A DNA stretch of 64,000 nt from an uncultured Alphaproteobacteria bacterium (lineage in GTDB: Bacteria; Pseudomonadota; Alphaproteobacteria; HIMB59; GCA-002718135), in the NCBI GenBank assembly GCA_902595855.1, contig CACJRY010000001.1:176182-240181 (forward strand), written 5' to 3'. A program made the position numbers and the translations under genes. Each line of letters opens with the position of its first letter. Positions within the stretch are counted from its first letter, which is position 1. Positions 55,871 through 64,000 of this stretch are shown in pieces. The notes under the pieces are model-generated. The model was not told where the DNA came from. It saw only the letters and a program-made list of their open reading frames with translations, and searched no databases.

Positions 55871-57294
55871 TGGAATTTAAATCAATCAATCAACTTAAAT
55901 CATTATTAGATGAAAATAAAATTTCAGTAAAAGAAATAGCTCAAACATATATAAAAAAAATTAAAGAAAAAAAAGATTTAAACATTTTCATTTATTTTGA
56001 TGAAAATATAATTGATGATCAAGTAAAAGAAATAGAAAAATTACCCAATAATAAAAAATTAAAAGGTATCCCTATTGCAGTAAAAGATCTTTTTTGTACT
56101 AAAAATATGCCTACGACTGCTGCATCAAAAATTTTAGAAAATTTTAATCCTACATACGAGTCTTTTGTTACTCAAAAATTAATTAATGAAGGCTCTCTTT
56201 TTGTTGGCAAAACGAATTTGGATGAGTTCGCAATGGGATCTGCCACTAATACTAGTTATTTTGGAAATACCATCAATCCATTATCTAATCATGATATCCC
56301 TTTAGCTCCAGGTGGTTCATCAGGTGGTTCTGCTGCAGCTGTGGCTGCAGATTTATGTCTAGGTTCAACTGGAACTGACACAGGTGGCTCAATAAGACAG
56401 CCAGCTAGTTTTTGCGGAGTAGTTGGTATAAAGCCAACTTATGGTTTATGCTCTAGGTGGGGTATTGCTGCTTTTGCATCAAGTTTAGATCAAGCTGGAA
56501 TTTTTTCAAAAAATGTAACAGACGCATCAATATTGCTTGAAGAAATTGCAGGACATGATGAGAGAGATAGTACAAGTTCTAATGTTGCAATACCGAATTA
56601 TTCAAAGCAATTAAACTCCGATTTAAATGGAAAAACAATTGGTATTCCAAAAGAGTACACTGTTGATGGAATCTCTGATGAAATTAATGCTGTTTGGGAT
56701 GATGCTATCAAATCTCTAGAAAAAAAAGGCGCTAAAATTAAGCATATTTCCTTGCCACATACAAAATACGCTTTGCCTACTTATTATATTATTGCACCAG
56801 CTGAAGCCTCTTCTAACTTAGCAAGATATGATGGTGTCAAATATGGCTTTAGAGCAGAAGAAGCAAAAAGTTTAGATGAGATGTACGAAATGACTAGAAG
56901 TGAAGGTTTTGGAAAAGAAGTAAAGAGAAGAATATTAATCGGAACTTATGTTCTTTCTGCAGGTTATTATGATGCCTATTATCTAAAAGCACAAAAAGTA
57001 AGAAAACTTATTGCAAACGATTTTATTGAAACTTTCAAAGATTGTGAATTGATCTTAACTCCAACTGCTCCAAGTGCTGCATTTCCTTTAAACGAAAAGC
57101 AAGATGATCCTATAAAAATGTATCTCAATGATGTTTTTACTGTTCCTGCCTCATTAGCTGGGATCCCCGGTATATCAATTCCGTATGGTAAGAATAAGAG
57201 TGGATTACCTTTAGGTATTCAACTTTTAGGCAAGCACTTCAATGAACAAGAAATATTTAATGCAGCATTTGCATTAGAAAAAGATTATGAGTAA
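55870..57294 (+). CDS. gatA: Asp/Glu-tRNA(Asn/Gln) amidotransferase subunit A
   Basis: Amidase subunit that releases ammonia from glutamine. The Ser-cisSer-Lys triad region is complete: [12 protein letters not shown] (Lys, about 66-77), [47 protein letters not shown] (about 146-192). 474 aa is normal. With GatC and GatB it implies that this organism makes Gln-tRNA or Asn-tRNA by transamidation, consistent with the non-discriminating role possible for gltX. Overlaps gatB by 8 bases. Confidence 0.97.
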   Translation: MEFKSINQLKSLLDENKISVKEIAQTYIKKIKEKKDLNIFIYFDENIIDDQVKEIEKLPNNKKLKGIPIAVKDLFCTKNMPTTAASKILENFNPTYESFVTQKLINEGSLFVGKTNLDEFAMGSATNTSYFGNTINPLSNHDIPLAPGGSSGGSAAAVAADLCLGSTGTDTGGSIRQPASFCGVVGIKPTYGLCSRWGIAAFASSLDQAGIFSKNVTDASILLEEIAGHDERDSTSSNVAIPNYSKQLNSDLNGKTIGIPKEYTVDGISDEINAVWDDAIKSLEKKGAKIKHISLPHTKYALPTYYIIAPAEASSNLARYDGVKYGFRAEEAKSLDEMYEMTRSEGFGKEVKRRILIGTYVLSAGYYDAYYLKAQKVRKLIANDFIETFKDCELILTPTAPSAAFPLNEKQDDPIKMYLNDVFTVPASLAGIPGISIPYGKNKSGLPLGIQLLGKHFNEQEIFNAAFALEKDYE

Positions 57295-58762
57295 TTTTGT
57301 AAAAGGAAATAAATATGAGTGGGAGATTGTAATCGGTCTTGAAATTCATGCACAAGTTAAATCAAATTCAAAATTATTTAGCAATTCATCCACAGCATTT
57401 GGCTCTAATCCAAACAGCCAAGTTTCTTTAGTAGATGCGGCTATGCCAGGTATGCTTCCTGTTATTAATAGTTATTGTATAGAACAAGCTATTAAAACAG
57501 GGATAGGTCTAAAAGCTAAAATTAATAATTATTCAGTATTTGATAGAAAAAACTATTTTTATGCAGATTTGCCTCAAGGTTATCAAATTAGTCAATATAA
57601 ATATCCTATTGTAGGTGAGGGGAAAGTTAGTATCGATTTTAAGGATGGTTCTTCAAAAGATATAAGAATTGTAAGACTTCATTTAGAGCAAGATGCGGGT
57701 AAAAGTCTACATGATCAAAATCCAACAAAGACTTATGTTGATTTAAATAGATCTGGTGTTGCCTTAATGGAAATTGTTAGTGAGCCAGATATTAGAAGTG
57801 CTGATGAGGCAGGCTTATATATTAACAAAATAAGATCAATACTGATGTACCTTGATACATGTGATGGAAATATGCAGGAAGGATCACTTCGTGCTGATGT
57901 AAATATCTCTGTTAGAAAACCAGGAGAAGATTTTGGAACAAGGTGTGAAATTAAAAATTTAAATTCAATAAAATTTATAAAGCAAGCAATAAACTATGAA
58001 GCAAAAAGACAAATAGAAATTTTGGAAGAGGGTGGTACCATTCAACAAAATACACTTTTGTTTAATACCAACTCAGGCAAAACAAAACCAATGCGAAGCA
58101 AAGAAGAAGCTCACGATTATCGCTATTTTCCAGATCCAGATTTATTGCCTTTAGAAATTGATCAAAAAATTATTGATAAATTAGTCAAATCAATTCCTGA
58201 ATTGCCTGATGAAAGAAAAAGAAAATATGCAGAAGAATTTAATTTATCTAACTACGATGCATCAGTTTTAACTGCAGATAAATCTGTATCAGATTATTTT
58301 GATAGTGTAATTAAATCTGACAAAGCCCTGATTGACTCTGCAAAAATTGTTGCAAATTGGATTACGACAGAATTATTTTCTCTTTTAAAAGAAAAAAATA
58401 TTGAGATTTCCAATTCTCCTATTAGCTCCGAATATTTAGGTAAACTCATCAAATTGATTAAAGAAAATATTATTTCAGGTAAAATTGCTAAAGATGTTTT
58501 AATTGAAATGTTTGAGTCTAAAGAAGAGCCTCAAATAATAATTGAAAAAAAAGGTTTAAGGCAAGTGTCAGATACAAGTGAGATAGAAAATATAGTTGAT
58601 GAAGTACTGCATGAAAATCAAAAAATGGTAGAGCAATATTTATCTGGAAAAGATAAGCTCTTAGGTTTTTTTGTTGGTCAATGTATGAAAAAAAGTAAAG
58701 GTAAGGCTAATCCTAAAATTCTTAATGATATTTTAAAACTAAAACTATCCAAAAAAAATTAA
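57287..58762 (+). CDS. gatB: Asp/Glu-tRNA(Asn/Gln) amidotransferase subunit B
   Basis: Kinase/tRNA-binding subunit of GatCAB. Seen: [28 protein letters not shown] (about 12-39), [24 protein letters not shown] (about 85-108), [23 protein letters not shown] (about 193-215), and [20 protein letters not shown] (about 272-291), then helical and YqeY-like tail domains. 491 aa is normal. Its 3' end overlaps the convergent membrane-protein gene by 18 bases. Confidence 0.98.
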   Translation: MSNFVKGNKYEWEIVIGLEIHAQVKSNSKLFSNSSTAFGSNPNSQVSLVDAAMPGMLPVINSYCIEQAIKTGIGLKAKINNYSVFDRKNYFYADLPQGYQISQYKYPIVGEGKVSIDFKDGSSKDIRIVRLHLEQDAGKSLHDQNPTKTYVDLNRSGVALMEIVSEPDIRSADEAGLYINKIRSILMYLDTCDGNMQEGSLRADVNISVRKPGEDFGTRCEIKNLNSIKFIKQAINYEAKRQIEILEEGGTIQQNTLLFNTNSGKTKPMRSKEEAHDYRYFPDPDLLPLEIDQKIIDKLVKSIPELPDERKRKYAEEFNLSNYDASVLTADKSVSDYFDSVIKSDKALIDSAKIVANWITTELFSLLKEKNIEISNSPISSEYLGKLIKLIKENIISGKIAKDVLIEMFESKEEPQIIIEKKGLRQVSDTSEIENIVDEVLHENQKMVEQYLSGKDKLLGFFVGQCMKKSKGKANPKILNDILKLKLSKKN

Positions 58763-59083
58763 TCTAAGCGTAAAAATTCTATAAGATAAAAATAAAAAAG
58801 TGGCCACTATCCAAATTATATTGCCTTTGTAGTTTTCAGCCGATCTCCAAATTCCAACTGTTAAAACAGACGTCCAAACTATAATTAGAATTTTTGATAT
58901 AACACTGAAGTTGCTAAAATCTAAAAATGGTAAGGAGCTTGTAAATTTATTATTACCAAAAACATATATCTCAACATTAAAAATAAGTAAGATAAATAAA
59001 GCATTTAAGAGCTCACCTATTAACCAATAAGATCTCCATAATGAAATTTCACCAAACCAAAATCTTCTTATTAAATTTTCCAT
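58745..59083 (-). CDS. small inner-membrane protein, function unknown
   Basis: 112 residues with about three hydrophobic segments (about 22-42, 62-78, 88-104). The N-terminus is [25 protein letters not shown] and there is a characteristic [23 protein letters not shown] near the C-terminus; I have an impression of similar small membrane proteins elsewhere but no functional family can be named. Downstream end overlaps gatB by 18 bases. It is followed on its upstream side by a 116-base gap before the tRNA. Confidence 0.72.
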   Translation of the reverse strand: MENLIRRFWFGEISLWRSYWLIGELLNALFILLIFNVEIYVFGNNKFTSSLPFLDFSNFSVISKILIIVWTSVLTVGIWRSAENYKGNIIWIVATFLFLSYRIFTLRLIFFG

Positions 59084-59199
59084 TTTGATATTCTTTTAAA
59101 TTATTTTTTTAATCAATTCCTTAACATATTTTAAATATTAATGAATATAGTTGAGTTTCCCTCTAAATTTAAGTAATGAGGATTAATGAAAATTAAAAA

Positions 59200-59291
59200 G
59201 GAGAGATGGGTGAGTGGCTTAAACCAGCAGTTTGCTAAACTGCCGAAGGAATTATTTTCTTCCGAGGGTTCGAATCCCTCTCTCTCCGCCA
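59200..59291 (+). tRNA. tRNA-Ser (anticodon GCU)
   Basis: Complete cloverleaf with encoded CCA. Acceptor stem GGAGAGA (59200-59206) pairs with TCTCTCC (59281-59287), discriminator G, then CCA (59289-59291). The anticodon stem GCAGT/ACTGC encloses TTGCTAA, giving anticodon GCT at 59234-59236, which reads AGC and AGU. A long variable arm (GAAGGAATTATTTTCTTCC) marks it as class II serine tRNA, and the T-loop GGTTCGAATCC is standard. It lies ten bases before dapA. Confidence 0.97.
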
Positions 59292-59300
59292 TAAATTGAA

Positions 59301-60173
59301 ATGTTTTTTGGAAGTATACCAGCAGTAATAACACCCTTTAAAAATGGTGAAGTAGAATATAGTTCTTTTGAAAAAATATTGAATCACCTTATTCAAAATG
59401 GTTCTGATGGGTTGGTTCCTTGTGGAACAACAGGTGAGTCTCCAACTTTATCTCACGAAGAGCATAAAAAAATTATAGAAGAAACAATAAAAATCAATGA
59501 TCGAAGAGTTCCTATAATAGCAGGCACTGGATCAAATAATACTGAAGAAGCTGTGGATTACACAAAACATGCAGAAAGCGTTGGTGCTGATGCTGCTTTA
59601 GTTGTTACACCATATTACAATAAACCAACTCAACAAGGTTTATACCATCATTTCAAAGTAATAGCTAACTCAGTTAAAATTCCAATAATAATATATAATA
59701 TTCCAGGAAGATCTGTTGTAGATATGTCGATTCAAACAATGATAGAATTATCCAAAATTCAAAACATAATTGGCGTTAAAGATGCTACAAATGATTTATT
59801 TAGACCCTTACTTACAGCCGCTAATATGAAAAATGATTTTTGCTATTTATCAGGTGAAGATGGAACTGCACTAGCATTTCTTGCGCAGGGAGGTCATGGA
59901 TGTATATCTGTTACAGCAAATGTTGCTCCTAAACAATGTTCAGAAATGCAGTTAGCTTGGAGGGAAAAAGATATAGAAAAAGCACAAAGATTAAATTTAA
60001 AATTAGCCAACCTGCATAATTCACTATTCTTAGAATCTAGCCCAGGTCCAGTTAAGTATGCTGCTTCATTATTAGGATTATGTAGTAGTGAAACAAGATT
60101 ACCTCTTGTTGAAATTAGTGAGAAAACAAAAAAAAGTGTTTCCGAAAGTTTGCAGAGTTTATCATTAATTTAA
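59301..60173 (+). CDS. dapA: 4-hydroxy-tetrahydrodipicolinate synthase
   Basis: Condenses pyruvate with aspartate semialdehyde, the first step to diaminopimelate and lysine. The beta-barrel has GLVPCGTTGESPTLSHEEH (about 36-54), VTPYYNKPTQQGLYHHF (catalytic Tyr, about 103-119), IPGRSVVDM, and the Schiff-base Lys in IIGVKDATND (about 158-167). 290 aa is normal. It starts ten bases after tRNA-Ser and is followed by smpB with one base between. Confidence 0.97.
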   Translation: MFFGSIPAVITPFKNGEVEYSSFEKILNHLIQNGSDGLVPCGTTGESPTLSHEEHKKIIEETIKINDRRVPIIAGTGSNNTEEAVDYTKHAESVGADAALVVTPYYNKPTQQGLYHHFKVIANSVKIPIIIYNIPGRSVVDMSIQTMIELSKIQNIIGVKDATNDLFRPLLTAANMKNDFCYLSGEDGTALAFLAQGGHGCISVTANVAPKQCSEMQLAWREKDIEKAQRLNLKLANLHNSLFLESSPGPVKYAASLLGLCSSETRLPLVEISEKTKKSVSESLQSLSLI

Positions 60174-60174
60174 A

Positions 60175-60621
60175 ATGAAAATCATAGCCAATAATAAAAG
60201 GGCAACATATGATTTTGATATATCATTAAAAATAGATGCTGGCTTAGTTTTAACTGGCTCCGAAGTAAAATCACTTAGAAATAACTCATCATCAATTAAA
60301 GAAGCATATGTTGAAGAAAAAAATGGAGAATTATGGTTGTGTAATTGTTTTATAAAAAAATATAATTCATCTAGCGATCAAGATATAAATCCTAATAGAA
60401 AAAGAAAATTGCTTATTTCAAAAAAAGAACTTAACAAACTAATTGGATCTGTAAAAAAAGATGGTTTTACAATTGTGCCAATCCAAATGTATTTTAATGA
60501 AAAGGGCTTTGTTAAAATTAATATTGGATTAGCAAAGGGAAAGAAAAAATTTGATAAAAGGCAGAGTCAAAAACTTAAGGATTGGAACAAAAGCAAACAG
60601 AGATTACTTAAAAATAACTAA
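60175..60621 (+). CDS. smpB: SsrA-binding protein SmpB
   Basis: Binds tmRNA to rescue stalled ribosomes. Seen: IIANNKRATYDFDISLKIDAGLVLTGSEVKSLRNNSSSIKEAYV (about 2-45), IQMYFNEKGFVKINIGLAKGKKKFDKRQSQKLKDWNKSKQRLLK at the C-terminus, the tail that inserts into the mRNA channel. 148 aa is normal. The tmRNA gene itself is not in the window. dapA-smpB adjacency is common in Alphaproteobacteria. Confidence 0.97.
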   Translation: MKIIANNKRATYDFDISLKIDAGLVLTGSEVKSLRNNSSSIKEAYVEEKNGELWLCNCFIKKYNSSSDQDINPNRKRKLLISKKELNKLIGSVKKDGFTIVPIQMYFNEKGFVKINIGLAKGKKKFDKRQSQKLKDWNKSKQRLLKNN

Positions 60622-60661
60622 TTTCTATTGCTTTTTATTAATTAGATATCTATAAGCTCCC

Positions 60662-61087
60662 ATGGCTAGAATTACTGTTGAAGATTGTATTGATAAATTT
60701 GAGAGCAGATTTGAATTGGTATTAGTAGCATCAAATAGGGCAAGAAAGCTTCACTCCGGCGAAGTTCCAACAGTTGAAAAAGATAATGATAAAAATACCG
60801 TAATTTCCTTAAGAGAAATTGCAGAAGAGACTATATCTGCCGATGAATTTAAACAAAGTTTGATTGAGGAATATCAGACAGCTTCTCCTATAGATGAAGA
60901 GGAATTAGCTCTTGAATTTAATGAAGAAAATATAGATGATGAAGCTGCTCCAGCTGAAACATCTGAAGTTTCTGATGAAACTTTTGTAAATGAAGCTTCA
61001 GAAGAATTAACAGAGGGTATTTCTGAAATAAATCATGATCAAATATCTGAAGATAATACAGAAGTTGAAACTGTTCAAAATAAATAA
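60662..61087 (+). CDS. rpoZ: RNA polymerase omega subunit
   Basis: Small assembly subunit of RNA polymerase. The N-terminus [58 protein letters not shown] is the conserved omega fold (residues 1-58). The remaining 80 or so residues are acidic and low-complexity (many Glu, Asp, Ser), longer than the E. coli protein (91 aa in all). It lies just before rsh, the usual rpoZ-spoT pairing that links ppGpp to RNA polymerase. Confidence 0.95.
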   Translation: MARITVEDCIDKFESRFELVLVASNRARKLHSGEVPTVEKDNDKNTVISLREIAEETISADEFKQSLIEEYQTASPIDEEELALEFNEENIDDEAAPAETSEVSDETFVNEASEELTEGISEINHDQISEDNTEVETVQNK

Positions 61088-61135
61088 AATAAATTCTTAC
61101 TATACTTTTCTTTTAACTAAATTAATTTTTTTATA

Positions 61136-63259
61136 ATGATTATTGAAAAAATAACAGAGCTAGAGGGGCAAATTAATTATCTGAATGACACAGATAAAAA
61201 GGTAGTAACAAAAGCAATTAATTTTAGTAATAAAGCTCATAAAAATCAAATTAGGCATTCTGGAGATCCTTTTATAACTCATCCAATAGAGGTTGCAAAA
61301 ATTTTAACATCAATAAAGCTTGATGCCTCATCTATTGCAGCAGGCCTTTTACATGATACTGTGGAAGATACTAAAATTACCAATCAGTCTATTGAGGATA
61401 CTTTTGGTTTTCAAATTTCACAGTTAGTTCAGGGATTAACTAAAATTAATAAATTATCTCTAAAAGTAAATAAGTTAAAATTAGGTGAAAATTATCGAAA
61501 ATTACTTTTAGCCGCCACTGAAGATTTAAGAGTTATTTTAGTTAAATTGGCTGATAGATTGCATAATATGAGAACTATAGAATTCATAAAAGATAATAAT
61601 AAAAGATTGAATACATCAATGGAGACATTGGAAGTTTTTTCACCATTGGCTCAGAGGCTTGGCATGAAAGAGTGGCAAGATGAACTTGAGGATTTAGCCT
61701 TCAAGTCAATTAATCCAGATGCAAGAAATTCAATTATAGATCGATTGAATTATCTTAAATCAAAAGATGAAAATATAATTGATGAAATCAGATATGAATT
61801 AACTAATATTTTTTTAGCTGAAGATATTGATTGTAAAATTGATGGCAGAATTAAAACTCCTTACTCAATTTGGAACAAAATTAAAAAGAAAAATATTTCA
61901 TTTGAGCAACTTTCAGATATTATGGCTTTTAGAGTTATTACCAACTCTACCAGAGAATGCTATAAATGTCTCGGAGTAATACACAGAAAGTTTTCTTATA
62001 TCCAGGGAAGATTTAAAGACTTTATTTCAGCTCCAAAATCAAATGGATATAGGGCTATCCACACCTCAGTTATGGGGCCTAAAAATAAAAAGATTGAAAT
62101 TCAATTTAGATCAAATGTTATGAATCAAATTGCTGATTTTGGTGTAGCGGCTCATTGGAAATATAAAGATCCAAAAAAAATTAAAGACAAAGATAGTAAG
62201 GAATACAAATGGATGCATGAATTGGTTGATTTAATGAATTCTTCAGTCAATCAAGATGAATTAATTGAGAATTCTAAAATCAATGTATTTCAGGACGATA
62301 TTTATGTATTTACTCCAAAAGGTGATGTTATAGAACTTCCAAAGAATGCAACTCCAGTTGATTTTGCGTATTATATTCATTCTCAAATTGGAGACAAATG
62401 TGTAGGTGTAAAAATAAATGGAAAACTTCAACCTCTAAAGACAATTTTAAAAAATGGTGATCAAATTGAAATAATTACTTCAGAAGAATCTCAACCTTCG
62501 CCTTTATGGCAAAGGTTTGCTGTTACATCTAAAGTTAAATCTCAGGTAAGACGTTTTTTTCGAACTAAAAAAAGAGATGAATATATTAGTTTTGGTAAAC
62601 AAATATTATTTTCTTTTTTTGAGAAGGAAAACTATGAACTTAATAAATCGACAATTAATAAAATAAAAAAAGATTATAAATTTTCAGATATTGATGATCT
62701 GTATGAATTAGTGGGCTCTGGCAATATGACTGCTTTATCTGTTTTAAAAAAAATATATCCAGAATTTAATTATAATCCACCAAATAAATTTTTAAATGAA
62801 ACTAAAAAATCAATTAAGTTAAAAGGACTTACTGCAGGAATGTCTTATCATTTATCAGGATGTTGTTCACCAATTATGGGTGACACAATAGTTGGTATTG
62901 TTACTGCAGGAATAGGAGTTGCAGTCCATACCGTTGATTGTGAAACACTCTCATCTTATAGTGATAATCCTGAGAGATGGATCAATATTTCATGGGAAAA
63001 TTCTGAGAGTAAAACACCTATATCAAACGCTCGTTTAAATCTTGTTCTTAAAAATCAACCTGGCAGTCTTGGCAAGGTCACAACTATTATTGCAAAAAAT
63101 AATGGTAATATTTCTAATATAAATTTTTCTATTAGAAAAGTTGATTTCTATGAAATAATAATAGATATTGAAGTAAGAGATGCTAACCATCTTAAAAATA
63201 TTTTAGCCGCTTTAAGACTAGTGTCTGAGGTTTCTTCGTTAGAAAGAATAAAAGGATAA
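61136..63259 (+). CDS. rsh: bifunctional (p)ppGpp synthetase/hydrolase Rsh
   Basis: Single RelA/SpoT homologue controlling the stringent response. HD hydrolase domain (about 20-165) with HRHSGDPFITHPIEV-type start, LLHDTVEDTKIT and VKLADRLHNMRTI; synthetase domain (about 230-345) with YSIWNKIKKKN, IMAFRVIT and IEIQFRSNVMNQIADFGVAAHWKYK; TGS domain (about 385-445, VYVFTPKGDVIELP); a conserved Cys-pair region LSGCCSPIMGD; and a C-terminal ACT domain (about 630-707). 707 aa is normal. Both catalytic domains look intact, so one enzyme probably sets ppGpp levels. Confidence 0.96.
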   Translation: MIIEKITELEGQINYLNDTDKKVVTKAINFSNKAHKNQIRHSGDPFITHPIEVAKILTSIKLDASSIAAGLLHDTVEDTKITNQSIEDTFGFQISQLVQGLTKINKLSLKVNKLKLGENYRKLLLAATEDLRVILVKLADRLHNMRTIEFIKDNNKRLNTSMETLEVFSPLAQRLGMKEWQDELEDLAFKSINPDARNSIIDRLNYLKSKDENIIDEIRYELTNIFLAEDIDCKIDGRIKTPYSIWNKIKKKNISFEQLSDIMAFRVITNSTRECYKCLGVIHRKFSYIQGRFKDFISAPKSNGYRAIHTSVMGPKNKKIEIQFRSNVMNQIADFGVAAHWKYKDPKKIKDKDSKEYKWMHELVDLMNSSVNQDELIENSKINVFQDDIYVFTPKGDVIELPKNATPVDFAYYIHSQIGDKCVGVKINGKLQPLKTILKNGDQIEIITSEESQPSPLWQRFAVTSKVKSQVRRFFRTKKRDEYISFGKQILFSFFEKENYELNKSTINKIKKDYKFSDIDDLYELVGSGNMTALSVLKKIYPEFNYNPPNKFLNETKKSIKLKGLTAGMSYHLSGCCSPIMGDTIVGIVTAGIGVAVHTVDCETLSSYSDNPERWINISWENSESKTPISNARLNLVLKNQPGSLGKVTTIIAKNNGNISNINFSIRKVDFYEIIIDIEVRDANHLKNILAALRLVSEVSSLERIKG

Positions 63260-63264
63260 GTAAA

Positions 63265-63660
63265 GTGATTATAACCAATGGTATAGATATAATAGATATT
63301 AGGAGAATAAAAAAAACCATTGATAGATTTGGAGATAGATTTAAAAAAAAATGCTTTACTTCAAATGAAATAAAAAGATCTGAAATTAAAATAAAATCTG
63401 TGGAATCTTATGCAAAAAGATATGCAGCAAAAGAAGCTTGTGCTAAAGCATTAGGTACTGGACTTGCTAGAGGAGTTTTTTGGAAAGACATAGAGATATA
63501 TAATAATAAATATGGTAAGCCAAAATTAAGACTACATAATAATGCCAATAAATTTTTTAGTAAAATAAATAAAAATTTTAATTGTGCTATTGAGGTTTCT
63601 TTATCTGATGAAGTAAATTATGCTATTGCAAATGTGATTATATATGAAAATACAAAATAA
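63265..63660 (+). CDS. acpS: holo-[acyl-carrier-protein] synthase
   Basis: Transfers 4'-phosphopantetheine to acyl carrier protein. Signature GIDIIDIRRIKKTIDRFGDRFKKKCFTSNEI (about 6-36, catalytic Asp in GID) and SYAKRYAAKEACAKALGTGLARGVFWKDIEI (about 48-78, KEAxxK motif). 131 aa is normal. The start is a GTG at 63265, five bases after rsh; pdxJ, commonly between them in related bacteria, is missing. It overlaps lepB by 17 bases. Confidence 0.96.
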   Translation: MIITNGIDIIDIRRIKKTIDRFGDRFKKKCFTSNEIKRSEIKIKSVESYAKRYAAKEACAKALGTGLARGVFWKDIEIYNNKYGKPKLRLHNNANKFFSKINKNFNCAIEVSLSDEVNYAIANVIIYENTK

Positions 63661-64000
63661 AAATTCTTTTTATAGTAATGTAAAATCAGTTTCTATAGCA
63701 GTATTTATAGCTTTGCTAATCAGATCTTTTATAGCAGAACCATATAATATACCTTCAGGATCTATGAAGCCAAACTTACTTGTGGGGGATTTTATTTTTG
63801 TTTCAAAATGGTCTTATGGCTATTCAAGACATTCATTGCCTTTTTCATTCGGTTGGTCTAACAAAAAATTTTTTTCTAAAATACCAAATAGAGGTGACGT
63901 TGTTGTATTTAAAACACCTGAAGATAATAGAACTGATTACATAAAAAGAGTCATAGGTCTTCCAGGCGATAAGTTAAGAATAAGTAATGGGCAAATAATT
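63644..64000 (+). CDS. lepB: signal peptidase I, 3' end outside window
   Basis: Cleaves signal peptides at the periplasmic face of the inner membrane. Not in the ORF track because it runs off the window. From ATG 63644 it reads MKIQNKNSFYSNVKSVSIAVFIALLIRSFIAEPYNIPSGSMKPNLLVGDFIFVSKW; the membrane anchor is about 14-30 and the catalytic Ser is in IPSGSMKP. The catalytic Lys region YIKRVIGLPGDKL lies near residue 100. The start lies inside acpS (17-base overlap) with no Shine-Dalgarno. The acpS-lepB pairing is conserved in Alphaproteobacteria. Confidence 0.94.
   Translation, partial: MKIQNKNSFYSNVKSVSIAVFIALLIRSFIAEPYNIPSGSMKPNLLVGDFIFVSKWSYGYSRHSLPFSFGWSNKKFFSKIPNRGDVVVFKTPEDNRTDYIKRVIGLPGDKLRISNGQII

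Noticed and set aside
59131-59334. 67-aa minus-strand ORF containing AEREGFEPS
   Set aside because: It is the reverse-strand reading of the tRNA-Ser gene and its flanks, a well-known annotation artefact.
1-64000. CRISPR arrays, insertion sequences, prophage, rRNA genes
   Set aside because: No regularly spaced repeats, transposase or phage structural genes, or rRNA sequence were seen on reading the window; the only mobile-like hint is the pyrB extension.

Overview
The window reads as one continuous piece of a streamlined, strongly AT-rich alphaproteobacterial chromosome. The AT bias, the very short or negative gene spacing, the absence of insertion sequences, phage genes or CRISPR arrays, and the gene order all point to a free-living SAR11/HIMB59-like marine lineage. 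The taxonomic label is an inference from gene content and order; no rRNA gene is present. Free-living character is supported by tryptophan, pyrimidine and lysine/cell-wall biosynthesis genes and a lipid A/Kdo set.

Layout. 1-6357 (+): proS (5' end outside the window), lolC/E, lolD, dnaE. 6400-18719 (+): a structured leader and then the classic chain rpsB-tsf-pyrH-frr-uppS-cdsA-dxr-bamA-skp-lpxD-fabZ-lpxA-lpxI-lpxB, linking translation, undecaprenyl/isoprenoid and phospholipid synthesis, outer-membrane assembly and lipid A. 18700-28283 (-): gltA, gltX, lexA (with its own SOS box), moaC, trpC, trpD, trpG, trpE, ppiD. 28331-38510 (+): tpiA, secG, pyrG, kdsA, eno, ftsB, pdhA-pdhB-pdhC, lipA, ratA/coq10. 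38507-40554 (-): cinA-like, pgpA, ispDF. 40616-49266 (+): ntrY-ntrX, trkA, a D-amino-acid-type aminotransferase, an inositol-monophosphatase-family enzyme, a 3-hydroxyisobutyrate-dehydrogenase-family enzyme, an EamA transporter, msrB. 49269-55577 (-): a small ORF of uncertain type, a bleomycin-hydrolase-type C1 peptidase, topA, plsY, pyrB, ruvX. 55583-58762 (+): gatC-gatA-gatB; a small membrane protein faces it. 59200-64000 (+): tRNA-Ser(GCU), dapA, smpB, rpoZ, rsh, acpS and the start of lepB.

Most of this is conserved alphaproteobacterial synteny, so the interest lies in the departures. Several genes usually found inside these blocks are missing at their expected places (rseP between dxr and bamA, comEC and moeA beside lexA, pyrC and dprA beside plsY, pdxJ before acpS, hfq-hflX after trkA), and flanking genes often overlap at the junction. 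The most unusual single object is pyrB: it carries an in-frame N-terminal extension of about 75 residues that looks like the arm-type DNA-binding domain of a tyrosine recombinase. Other points are a possible SD-sequestering pseudoknot in the rpsB leader, an SOS box lying on the predicted lexA -10 element with an apparently leaderless start, phased direct repeats in front of pdhA and pyrB, a 53-bp perfect repeat shared by the lipoyl domains of pdhB and pdhC, and a complete bleomycin-hydrolase-like protease set within housekeeping genes.

No clearly new multi-gene defence, mobile or biosynthetic system was found. Convergent genes overlap or nearly touch, and no convincing intrinsic terminator was seen.
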